Assembly: GCA_046233135.1 (NCBI GenBank)
Contig: JBJXHN010000001.1
Coordinates: forward strand, 744,001 to 808,000
DNA from: JBJXHN01 sp046233135
GTDB lineage: Bacteria; Pseudomonadota; Alphaproteobacteria; Rhodospirillales; Rhodospirillaceae
DNA: 64,000 nt
Direction: 5' to 3'
Part shown: in pieces, positions 1 to 7,597 of the stretch
Layout of the letters: every line of letters begins with the position of its first letter
Position numbering within the stretch: position 1 is the stretch's first letter
The notes under the pieces: generated by a model
What the model was told of the DNA's origin: nothing
The model's database searches: none
Seen by the model: only the letters and a program-made list of their open reading frames with translations
Made by a program: the position numbers and the translations under genes

Positions 1-2
1 GG

Positions 3-1178
3 GCCTTCCTGGTGGCTGTGCCGGAAGCCAGCATTCTGGCCGACGTCAATCGTCTGACCCTATGGACCGTTGGCATTGGTCTCGTCTGCCTGGTTCTCGG
101 CGGCCTCGTGGCCTGGCGTCTGAGCCATGGCATCTCCCTCCCCGCCCGCCGTTTGACCGAGGCCATGGCTGCGTTGGCCAAGGGCATGTGGCATACCGAC
201 GTGCCGCATGTCGATCACGGCGATGAGATTGGCCACATGGCACGCGCCGTGTTGGTGTTCCGCGAGCACGGTCAGGCAAATGCCCAGCTCCAGGCTGATC
301 GCGACCGAACCGCCGCCGAGCGGGCACGGCGGCAGGAGGTGGTAGAAGGTTTGCTGGTCGCGCTGGATCAGCAGGTGGCCGGCATTCTGGAGGGTCTGGC
401 CCGCTCGACGAGTGCCTTGCGCGACACTGCCGAGGCGATGATCGGCATTTCCCATCAGACATCGGAACAGGTCCGCATCGCCGCTGCCGCCACCGACACC
501 TCGTCGCACAACGTCCAGGCGGCCGCCCAGGCCGGCGAAGAACTGTCGTCGTCCATTTCCGACATCCGCAAGCGGGCCGGAATGACCAGCCAGATCACCG
601 AACAGGCGGTGGAGGTGGTGGGGACCACCGACCGGCAGGTGCAGGGGCTGGTGGAGGCTGTCGATCAGATCGGCGACATCGTCAAGATGATCAGCACCAT
701 TGCCGGCCAGACCAACCTGCTGGCGCTCAATGCCACCATTGAGGCGGCACGCGCCGGCGAGGCCGGCAAGGGTTTCTCCGTGGTGGCCGGCGAGGTCAAG
801 AACCTGGCCAGTCAGACCGCCAGGGCCACCGACGAGATCACCGCCCATATCGGTGCCATCCAGCAGGCGACCCAGGATTCGGTCACATCGCTGCATCAGG
901 TTGGGGAGATCGTTCAGAAGGTCGAGGAAATCAGCCTGGCGGTCAGCGCCGCCATGACCCAACAGGATACCGCGACCCGCCGGATCGCCATCAACCTTCA
1001 GGAAGCCGCAACGGGAACCTGCGCGGTGGTCAGCAACGTCAGCCGGGTTTCCGAAGCCACGACGGAAACGGATCAGGCCGCGATGCTCGTCCTGGGGGCC
1101 GTCGAAGATCTGTCACAACAGGCCGACCAGTTGCGGCGTGAATTCAATGATTTCATGACCCGTATCCGGGCCACCTGA
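3..1178 (+). CDS. Methyl-accepting chemotaxis protein, 5' end outside window
   Basis: C-terminal part of a chemoreceptor that signals to CheA/CheW. The frame is open from base 3, so the GTG at base 12 is only an internal codon and the sensor domain lies outside the window. A membrane helix (about residues 17-37 from that GTG) is followed by a HAMP domain (about 38-92) with the typical ISLPARRLTEAM start. The signalling domain fills the rest and carries the highly conserved hairpin tip QTNLLALNATIEAARAGE. The ligand cannot be inferred because the sensor region is missing. Family assignment is secure. Confidence 0.95.
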   Translation, partial: AFLVAVPEASILADVNRLTLWTVGIGLVCLVLGGLVAWRLSHGISLPARRLTEAMAALAKGMWHTDVPHVDHGDEIGHMARAVLVFREHGQANAQLQADRDRTAAERARRQEVVEGLLVALDQQVAGILEGLARSTSALRDTAEAMIGISHQTSEQVRIAAAATDTSSHNVQAAAQAGEELSSSISDIRKRAGMTSQITEQAVEVVGTTDRQVQGLVEAVDQIGDIVKMISTIAGQTNLLALNATIEAARAGEAGKGFSVVAGEVKNLASQTARATDEITAHIGAIQQATQDSVTSLHQVGEIVQKVEEISLAVSAAMTQQDTATRRIAINLQEAATGTCAVVSNVSRVSEATTETDQAAMLVLGAVEDLSQQADQLRREFNDFMTRIRAT

Positions 1179-1276
1179 TGGAAAGCAGCATGACACGCCC
1201 GGCCAATTTCGCATCTCCCGCCAGAGTAACGCTATATATATGATATGATTTTTCAGGCAAAGGACCGTGACCGAGC

Positions 1277-2533
1277 ATGAGTCGTGACCTGAAGGCCGGC
1301 GTTTCCGCGCTGGAGACCATGACCGCCGCCGGACTGGCCATTCTGGCCATGGCCAGCGGCGTCTATACGTACATCGGCGTGCGCGGCCTGCTGGACGGCG
1401 ACGGCGGCTTGCTGTCCTTCGGCGCGGCGGCGATCTACAGCTTCGCCGTGTCCGTCGGCATCTTCCTGTTCTGGACCTATATCCTGCGGTTTTTCCCCCT
1501 GTTGCGCCATCCGGGTGAAAAGGCGGGCATGCTGGCGGCCATGGCCTTGGGGTCGCTGGCCATTATCGCCATGTCCAGCTGGCTGAACGCCGCCGCCCTG
1601 GCCGGCTCGGCAGCCATCGAACAGCACCTGGCCCAGGCGGTGGAAGACAGCCAGCAGCGCCTGGAGCAGGCCCACGAAAACGCCCTCGCCGCCCAATCCC
1701 TGCTGCCCGATATCGAACTGGCCGCCAGCCGCTTCGAAGGCCTCGCCGCCCAGGAGCGCGCCGGGGGCAGCCTGACCGGCACACGGGGCAGCGGTACGGT
1801 GGTGGAACTGCTCAGCCAGATGCAGGGACAGTTGCGCGACCTGTCCCAGCGCATCCGGGAATCGCGCGAAGACGTGGACAGCCTCTATCGCCAGGGAATC
1901 GCCCACCTCACCACCATGCGGCGGCTGGTGGCCGGCAAGGCCTCGGTCGATGCGCGGTCCGTGGACTTTGCCGAACAGGCCGTGCTGCTGGCCGGCGTGG
2001 TGACCGCGCTGGAACAGACCTCCATCGCCCCGGCCCTGCGCCGTGCCGCCGAAGACCTGACCCGCAACTTCATCCGCCCCGTCCCCGATGGCGTCGATGC
2101 CGCCCTGCGCACCCGCCAGCAGGATGTGATTGCCGAGGTGGAAGAGGCCATTGCCCAGCAAAGCGGCACCCTGGCCGACGCCGCCGATGAAATCCTTCAG
2201 CGCCCGCCCGTGGAGCCCCTGCGCTTCACCCCGCTGTCCACCGCCGAGGCGGTGCTGCTCTATGCCGAAGACTTCGTGCCCAGCTGGGCCGGAGCGATTT
2301 CCATCGACCTGATGCCCGGGGTTCTGGTGCTGATCATCGCCATCGTTCAGGGCGCCATCCGCCGCGCCGACGCCCCGCGCGCGGTCGAGGAAACCATGAC
2401 CCTGCACGAGCTGACCCAGGCCCTGGACGCCCTGAAGCGGCTGGAAGACAAGGCCGACGGCCTGTCCCTGAACAGCGTGCGGACAGCCATGAACAACCTG
2501 AAAACGCCCCGCTCCCCGGACGAGCGGCCGTGA
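1277..2533 (+). CDS. Membrane protein with central coiled coil, unknown function
   Basis: 418-aa protein that I do not recognise. Three hydrophobic helices lie in the first 115 residues (about 17-37, 53-75, 90-112). A long Gln/Glu/Ala-rich helical region with coiled-coil character follows (about 115-310). One more membrane helix lies near 345-362, and the tail is charged. This layout would put the coiled coil in the periplasm between helices 3 and 4 (inference). The stop overlaps the ATG of the ClpP-fold gene by 4 nt, so the two are probably translated together and may work as a pair. AT-rich sequence at about 1230-1252 is a plausible promoter. Confidence 0.7.
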   Translation: MSRDLKAGVSALETMTAAGLAILAMASGVYTYIGVRGLLDGDGGLLSFGAAAIYSFAVSVGIFLFWTYILRFFPLLRHPGEKAGMLAAMALGSLAIIAMSSWLNAAALAGSAAIEQHLAQAVEDSQQRLEQAHENALAAQSLLPDIELAASRFEGLAAQERAGGSLTGTRGSGTVVELLSQMQGQLRDLSQRIRESREDVDSLYRQGIAHLTTMRRLVAGKASVDARSVDFAEQAVLLAGVVTALEQTSIAPALRRAAEDLTRNFIRPVPDGVDAALRTRQQDVIAEVEEAIAQQSGTLADAADEILQRPPVEPLRFTPLSTAEAVLLYAEDFVPSWAGAISIDLMPGVLVLIIAIVQGAIRRADAPRAVEETMTLHELTQALDALKRLEDKADGLSLNSVRTAMNNLKTPRSPDERP

Positions 2534-3423
2534 TGACGGCACCGTCATCCGCCACGCCCGATCTTCCGGAGCGGGACCGGGAAGGGGATGAAACCGGACC
2601 GGACCGGGGCACGATCCTCGCCACCCGGGTGCTGCTGTGGCTGCGCAACGGCATGGCCGGCGGTCTGGTCCTGTTTCTGCTGCTCGATCTGGCCGGCATC
2701 GGCCGTCCGGATGCCGACAGGCCGGAGGAGGTCTCCCCCGACCGCCCCATTGCCGTGCCCGCCCCCCTGCCCCGTCCGGAACCCGGCGATCGCACCCGGC
2801 CCTACGACCCCGGCATGCTGCCCCAGGGGCCGCAGCAGGATCCCATCGTCCTGCCCGACGGCACGCCCCTGGCCCAGCCCCGGGCGGCCCGCATGACCTT
2901 CACCCTGCGCGGCGAGGCCGCCCCCTTTGTCGTCGCCAATGGCGCCATCGCCCAGGGCACCGCCGAAGAACTGCGCCGCTACCTGGACGACGAGGGCCGG
3001 ACGGCCGTGCGGGTGGTGCTGAACTCCGGCGGCGGATCGGTCAGCGACGCGCTGGAGATGGGACGGCTGGTCCGGGACGCCGGACTGGAAACCCAGGTGC
3101 CGCCCAATGGCCTGTGCGCCTCTGCCTGCCCGCTGGTCCTGGCCGGCGGGGTGGAGCGAATCGGTGCCGACAGCGCCTGGATCGGCCTGCATCAGCCGGC
3201 CTTCGCCCCCGGCTCCCCCCTGCCCGCCAGCGCAGACCGGGCGATCCTGGATATCCAAAGCCTGAACGCCGTCATCATGGACCGCTTGCGGGACTGGGGT
3301 GTCGATCCGGCGATCTGGATCACCGCCATGGAAACACCGCCGGAGAAAATCACCTTCCTGACCCCGGAGGATCTGACGGACAGCGCCCTGGTCACGCGTA
3401 TGGAACCGGCATCCGGGTCTTGA
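2530..3423 (+). CDS. Membrane-anchored ClpP-fold (COG3904-like) protein
   Basis: 297 aa. One membrane helix at about residues 40-58, then a Pro-rich linker (60-118) and a ClpP/crotonase-fold domain (about 122-290). The fold is supported by NSGGGSVSDALEMG (165-178), a nucleophile-like Ser198 in CASACPLVLAGG and His221 in GLHQP, which match the Ser and His of ClpP (known family pattern). The third catalytic position is not an obvious Asp; the segment ETPPEKITFL sits there. It may be a periplasmic-facing serine peptidase or a non-catalytic relative. It overlaps the upstream membrane-protein gene by ATGA. Confidence 0.75.
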   Translation: MMTAPSSATPDLPERDREGDETGPDRGTILATRVLLWLRNGMAGGLVLFLLLDLAGIGRPDADRPEEVSPDRPIAVPAPLPRPEPGDRTRPYDPGMLPQGPQQDPIVLPDGTPLAQPRAARMTFTLRGEAAPFVVANGAIAQGTAEELRRYLDDEGRTAVRVVLNSGGGSVSDALEMGRLVRDAGLETQVPPNGLCASACPLVLAGGVERIGADSAWIGLHQPAFAPGSPLPASADRAILDIQSLNAVIMDRLRDWGVDPAIWITAMETPPEKITFLTPEDLTDSALVTRMEPASGS

Positions 3424-3480
3424 CCGGGCGGGCGGCAGGACCGACGTAACGCCTATCACCCCATGCGCGGAAGTCGTGCC

Positions 3481-4053
3481 ATGACCTTCGTTCCGCTGAT
3501 CCCGTTGTGTCTGGCCGCCGCTTTGATCGCCGGCCTCGTCCCGGTGGCCATGCCGGCTTTTGCCGACACCCCGGCCGCCGACGTGGTGGTCCGGTATCAG
3601 GAAGCCGCGCCGGAGGATCTGTTCCGGATCGAGAACACCTCCACCTGCCTGATCACCCTGCACCGCCTGACCCTGGACCTGGACGGGTCGGCCGCCGGCC
3701 TGATGTTCGACACGGAGCCGGGCGGGCTCGGGGCCAGCACGTCCCAGCCGTTCCGGCTGGTCGACGGCGCCGCCCGGGTCGCGGCGGTCTCCGCCCCCGA
3801 GGACGGCGGCCGGCGCCTGACCCTGACCTTCGACGCCCTGCGCCCCAGGGAATCCGTGACCTTCAGCATCGACGTGGACGACGCCAACGAGCGCGGCCCC
3901 CTCGGCCCCACCCTGGTCACCGGCGAGGAAATCACGGGCGCGCGCGCCTATGCCCGCTGGCGCAATCCGGACGGAACGGAAGAGGACGGCATGGCCATCT
4001 TCGGCCCCGATGCCCGGGCCGTGATCAACCCCCGGTCCTGCGCGGTCTCCTGA
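3481..4053 (+). CDS. Secreted protein of unknown function
   Basis: 190 aa. I prefer the ATG at 3481, because GGAAG lies 7 nt upstream and the product then starts directly with a signal peptide (cleavage probably after AFA, near residue 28). An in-frame ATG 18 nt upstream is possible. The mature part looks all-beta and reads like a single immunoglobulin-like domain (FRIENTSTCLITLHRLTLDL...; GRRLTLTFDALRPRESVTFSID). Two Cys, one near the N-terminus of the mature chain and one near the C-terminus, could form a disulfide. It lies 57 nt after the ClpP-fold gene, possibly in one operon. No function can be assigned. Confidence 0.65.
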   Translation: MTFVPLIPLCLAAALIAGLVPVAMPAFADTPAADVVVRYQEAAPEDLFRIENTSTCLITLHRLTLDLDGSAAGLMFDTEPGGLGASTSQPFRLVDGAARVAAVSAPEDGGRRLTLTFDALRPRESVTFSIDVDDANERGPLGPTLVTGEEITGARAYARWRNPDGTEEDGMAIFGPDARAVINPRSCAVS

Positions 4054-4130
4054 GACACAGAGAACAAAAGAGCAGCCGCAGGATTCCTGCGTAAAAATCA
4101 CTTAAAAATAAAATATTGGACCCGATCGGT

Positions 4131-4144
4131 TGAAACATGTTTCA
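4131..4144. promoter_or_regulatory. Perfect 14-bp palindrome TGAAACATGTTTCA
   Basis: The palindrome sits about 75 nt before the start of the VOC gene, in an AT-rich stretch (4085-4130) that could hold its promoter. It could be an operator for a dimeric repressor. No regulator gene is adjacent, so the binding protein is unknown. Confidence 0.35.
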
Positions 4145-4217
4145 TGCGCCCGGGGCCGGACATCCTTCTCCCCGGTCGGGCCTTTCCTTTCTCAGCAACC
4201 GCACGGAACGGGCGCGC

Positions 4218-4604
4218 ATGACCTCCTACAAGCCTGAAGGCTACACGTCTGTTTCCCCCTACCTCGTGGTGAACGGGGCGGCGGAAACGATCCGTTTCCT
4301 GGAAACGGTCTTCGATGCCATGGAGCTGCGGCACTACCAGCGGCCCGACGGCACCGTGATGCATGCGGAAATCGGCCTGGACGACAGCGTCATCATGCTC
4401 GCCGACCCGCCGGAGGGCACGGAACCGCACGCCGCCCATGTGCACATCTACGTCGCCGATGTGGATGCCACCTACGCCAAGGCCATCGCCGCCGGGGCCA
4501 CCTCGGTCCAGGCCCCGGAGCAGCACGACGACGAAGACAAGCGCGGCGGCATCCGCGACAGCGGCGGCACCACCTGGTGGATCAGCACCCAGCTGGCCGG
4601 ATAA
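4218..4604 (+). CDS. VOC (glyoxalase/bleomycin resistance fold) family protein
   Basis: 128 aa from the ATG at 4218, chosen because MTSYKPEGYTSVSPYLVVNG is the usual beginning of this PhnB-like subgroup. The frame extends 27 codons upstream, but that part reads as non-coding. It contains two beta-alpha-beta-beta-beta units: FLETVFDAMELRHYQRPDGTVMHAEIGLDDSVIMLAD and HVHIYVADVDATYAKAIAAGA followed by a GGIRDSGGTTWWISTQ end. Metal-type positions (His/Glu) are partly kept. The substrate is unknown. It is a single gene, convergent with the MFS gene that follows. Confidence 0.85.
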   Translation: MTSYKPEGYTSVSPYLVVNGAAETIRFLETVFDAMELRHYQRPDGTVMHAEIGLDDSVIMLADPPEGTEPHAAHVHIYVADVDATYAKAIAAGATSVQAPEQHDDEDKRGGIRDSGGTTWWISTQLAG

Positions 4605-4637
4605 CCGCCGGCCGGGGCGCAGGCGGTTGACGAAGGG

Positions 4638-5855
4638 TCAGCCGGCGGGCCGCATCCGCCGACGGCCAAACGGTCCGCTTGCCGCCACCCCGGCGACCGC
4701 CAGAATGACCGCGATCAGGACATAGGGCGCCCGACCGTCCAGGCCATAGACCGCTGTTCCCAGCACCGGTCCCAGGATCATGCCCAGGCCGTGGGCCGAC
4801 CCGATCAGCCCCGCCACCGCCCCCTGCTCGCGCGCCTCGACCGCATTGGCCGCCAGGGCGGAGACGGAGGGGAACACCCACCCCATGCCCCAGGCGGCCA
4901 CGAAATAGCCGGCCCACAGCGCCCCCCGGGTGTCGGCGATCATGACCGAGGCGAACCCGGCCGCCGCCACCAGCCCGCCGGTCCCCACCAGCCGTTCCGG
5001 CGACCAGGACAGGCGGCGCAGCAGGATCTGGGCGGCGATCAGGGCCACCCCGACCACCGTCAGCGCGATCCCGGCGGCCTGACCGGCGGCGGCCGGTTCC
5101 AGTCCCAGACGATCCAGGGCGAAGAATCCGACGCTGACCTGGGCGATGGCGACACACAGCATCGCGGCGAAGGCCAACACCACCGGCCGCCGCACCCGCC
5201 GGTCCCGCAGGGACAGCCGAGGCCCCCCGGACGCCGCCGGCGGCGCGGCGCGGGGCAGCCAGCGCCACAGCACGGCCAGGGCCACCAGCGGAGCGGCGGC
5301 CGTCACCAGCAGCGGCAGGGCCAGACCGTATCCAGCCAGCAGCCCCACCAGCCCGGGGCCGGCGACCATGCCCAGCCCGCTCGCCGCCCCCAGCCCGGCC
5401 AGGGCGCCCACCCGCTGCGCCGGCGGCAGGTGATCGGCGACCAGGGCCGCGCCGGTCACCGGGACGGCGGCATAGAACGCCCCGTCCAGCGCCCGCAAGG
5501 CCACCAGCCCGGCGAAAACCACCCCCGCCGGCATGGGATCGGCCAGGGCCAGCCCCACCAGGGCACTCAGCGCCAGGGTGCACAGGCAAAAGCCCGCCAG
5601 CCCCGTCAGCATCACCGGTCGCCGTCCCCGCCGGTCGCTGGCCGCCCCCCAGACGGACGCGGCGAGCATCCAGGCCAGCCCGCCCACGGTCATCACGCTC
5701 CCCGCCTGCCAGGGCGCAAGGCCGCAGGCCCGGGCGATGGGGCCGATCAGCGCCACGAACGACATCATGGCCAGCGAACAGACGAAGGCCTCGAAGAACA
5801 GCGGCCGGAGATCAAGGGTTCTCTTCCGGGTTTCTTCCGCCGCCATGCCGGTCAT
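4638..5855 (-). CDS. MFS transporter (12-helix, drug/siderophore efflux type)
   Basis: 405 aa of hydrophobic helices with the MFS signature between helices 2 and 3 (GAASDRRGRRPVMLTG). The C-terminal half repeats the fold. The ATG at 5855 overlaps the stop of the preceding 141-aa gene as ATGA. An in-frame ATG three codons later is also possible. It is the last gene of the siderophore operon (receptor, permease, 141-aa protein, this gene). Efflux of a siderophore or its breakdown product is an inference from position only. Confidence 0.85.
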   Translation of the reverse strand: MTGMAAEETRKRTLDLRPLFFEAFVCSLAMMSFVALIGPIARACGLAPWQAGSVMTVGGLAWMLAASVWGAASDRRGRRPVMLTGLAGFCLCTLALSALVGLALADPMPAGVVFAGLVALRALDGAFYAAVPVTGAALVADHLPPAQRVGALAGLGAASGLGMVAGPGLVGLLAGYGLALPLLVTAAAPLVALAVLWRWLPRAAPPAASGGPRLSLRDRRVRRPVVLAFAAMLCVAIAQVSVGFFALDRLGLEPAAAGQAAGIALTVVGVALIAAQILLRRLSWSPERLVGTGGLVAAAGFASVMIADTRGALWAGYFVAAWGMGWVFPSVSALAANAVEAREQGAVAGLIGSAHGLGMILGPVLGTAVYGLDGRAPYVLIAVILAVAGVAASGPFGRRRMRPAG

Positions 5856-6277
5856 GGCTGAAGGAACCCCCGGGCTTTCCGCAGCGCCTCGTCCCGATCG
5901 TCGGCCAGTTCCTTGGGGAAGGGCAGCAGCGTCTCGATCGTCCTGAAGCGGCCGGTCAGCAGCGCGCGCAAGTCAGGATCGGTGGTGATGTAGACATAGC
6001 CCTTGCAGAAGGTCTGAAGGTCGCCCTTGCGGCGCTTCAGCCAGATGGTGGACTGCTTTTCGTCTTCGTGGGGTTCGTCGTCGTGGTCGTGGCTGGCGGG
6101 GGTCCAGACCATCACGAAAGGACGCCGTTGATCCAGAATGCGGTCCAGCGAGGTCAGCATGCGCGCCACCCGGTCCGGCTCGTCCAGTTCCGGGAAGCGG
6201 GCAAAGGCGATGGGCCACTCGCTGATATCCACCAGGGCGGTGTCGGGCAGCGGTGCGGCAAAGGATATGGCGGTCAC
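5852..6277 (-). CDS. Conserved-looking 141-aa protein of the siderophore operon
   Basis: Starts at a GTG (6275-6277) with AGGAG about 8 nt upstream, and this GTG overlaps the stop of the upstream permease (GTGA). Its own stop overlaps the next MFS gene (ATGA), so it is locked into the operon. The product is soluble and mixed alpha/beta: an N-terminal strand ALVDISEWPIAFARFPE, a His/Asp/Glu-rich loop ASHDHDDEPHEDEKQ (about 61-74), then WLKRRKGDLQTFCKGYVYIT. The start faintly recalls STAS/SpoIIAA-like proteins, which is a weak impression. The acidic-His loop could bind metal (speculative). Function unknown. Confidence 0.7.
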   Translation of the reverse strand: MTAISFAAPLPDTALVDISEWPIAFARFPELDEPDRVARMLTSLDRILDQRRPFVMVWTPASHDHDDEPHEDEKQSTIWLKRRKGDLQTFCKGYVYITTDPDLRALLTGRFRTIETLLPFPKELADDRDEALRKARGFLQP

Positions 6278-7593
6278 GCGGTCTCTCCTGATCGGGACAT
6301 GTCTGAAGGGGGGGACTGGTCGGAAAACGGGGGCCGGCCCTCGCCCCAGGGGCGCAGGCCCACAAGCAGCAGCAGGGTCACCCCGACCAGCGCCACCGCA
6401 CCGAGGGCATAGAACGTGACCCAGTCGAGACCGGCGACCAGACCGCCGGCCAGCACGGTGGCGACGATGCCGGCAAGCCGGCTGCCGCTGAACAGCACGG
6501 CATAGGTGGTGGCGACCTCGTCGCCCTCGGCCCACACCAGCATCAGGGCGGCGAGGACGACGAACATCCCGCCGACGCCGCCGGCGGTACCGATGGCTCC
6601 GACGATGGCCATATCCGGGATGTCCAGGCGGTATCCCGCCCCCATCAGCCCCAGACAGATCAGGCACAGGGCGGAAAAGGCGGCGAAGGCGCCCCGGCTG
6701 CCCAGACGGCGGATCAGCGGCGCGGACGCCAGCGACACGGCCAGCAGCCCCATGGGCTGGACCGTGCCGACCAGCCAGCCGATCCGCTCCAGCGAGACGC
6801 CCAGGTCCACCAGCATCACCCGGTTCAATGCCGACAGGGGGAAGATGACAGCGGCGATCAGCACCAGAACCGCCAGCCGGGCCAGCATGTCCGGCCGCCG
6901 GGCGATACGGAACACCCGCACGGATCCGGGCGTATCCCCGGGCTCCTGGCGGCTTTTGCCGGCGGCGGCGCGGTCCTCCGCGCCCAGCCCCAGAACGGGC
7001 ACCACGGCCACCGCCATCAGGGCCGCCACCAGACCGAAAGTGGCCGCCCAGCCGATATGGGTCAGCAGGCCGACGAACACCCCGCCGCCGATCATGGCGC
7101 CGGAGGACAGGGCGGCCAGCTTCAGGGCGGCGGCGAGCGGTTTCATCTCCGGACCCGTGGTCTCGACCACCAGGGCGTCCAGGGCCAGATCCATGGTGGC
7201 CACCGCCAGGGCGACCACCAGGCCGACAGCGAACAGGGCGTCCAGGGCCGCCGCTTCCATGCCGGCCACCACCAGCAGTCCGGCGACCGCGACGGCCTGG
7301 GCGGCGACGATCCAGCCGATCCGCCGGGACAGGAACGGCCAGGCCCAGCGATCCACCATCGGCGCCCACAGGAACGACAGCCCGATGGGCAGGTACAGGG
7401 CGAAGGTCAGCGCGATGCCTTCCATGGTCATCCCCCGCGCCCGCAGGATCGGCGGCAGGCCTCCTTGCAGCAGGGCGGTCATCAGCCCGAAAGCCATATA
7501 CAGGCACCCGACGGCCAGCAGGATCCGGCGGCGCCCGGCCCGCGCGCCGGGGCGATCCCCGACGCGCCAGGCCTCCGATGAGACGCGGCTCAC
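6274..7593 (-). CDS. MFS permease, RhtX/FptX or AmpG-like (probable siderophore importer)
   Basis: 439 aa, about 12 membrane helices, GTG start at 7593 only 4 nt after the receptor stop. The opening pattern LLAVGCLYMAFGLMTALLQGGLPPILRARG with WAPMVDRWAWPFLSRR resembles AmpG/RhtX-type permeases. RhtX and FptX are known single-protein inner-membrane importers of siderophores encoded beside their TonB receptor. The same position here supports inner-membrane uptake of the ligand delivered by the receptor (inference). AmpG-type muropeptide transport is the alternative, but the context argues against it. Confidence 0.8.
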   Translation of the reverse strand: MSRVSSEAWRVGDRPGARAGRRRILLAVGCLYMAFGLMTALLQGGLPPILRARGMTMEGIALTFALYLPIGLSFLWAPMVDRWAWPFLSRRIGWIVAAQAVAVAGLLVVAGMEAAALDALFAVGLVVALAVATMDLALDALVVETTGPEMKPLAAALKLAALSSGAMIGGGVFVGLLTHIGWAATFGLVAALMAVAVVPVLGLGAEDRAAAGKSRQEPGDTPGSVRVFRIARRPDMLARLAVLVLIAAVIFPLSALNRVMLVDLGVSLERIGWLVGTVQPMGLLAVSLASAPLIRRLGSRGAFAAFSALCLICLGLMGAGYRLDIPDMAIVGAIGTAGGVGGMFVVLAALMLVWAEGDEVATTYAVLFSGSRLAGIVATVLAGGLVAGLDWVTFYALGAVALVGVTLLLLVGLRPWGEGRPPFSDQSPPSDMSRSGETA

Positions 7594-7597
7594 GCCC

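Noticed and set aside
4131..4144. parS-like centromere site
   Set aside because: parS reads TGTTTCACGTGAAACA; this palindrome has the half sites in the opposite order (TGAAAC...GTTTCA), so it is not parS.
5852..7507. 551-codon minus-strand frame
   Set aside because: Only its last 141 codons (from the GTG at 6277) have a good RBS and protein-like composition. The rest is a frame-shifted shadow of the permease.
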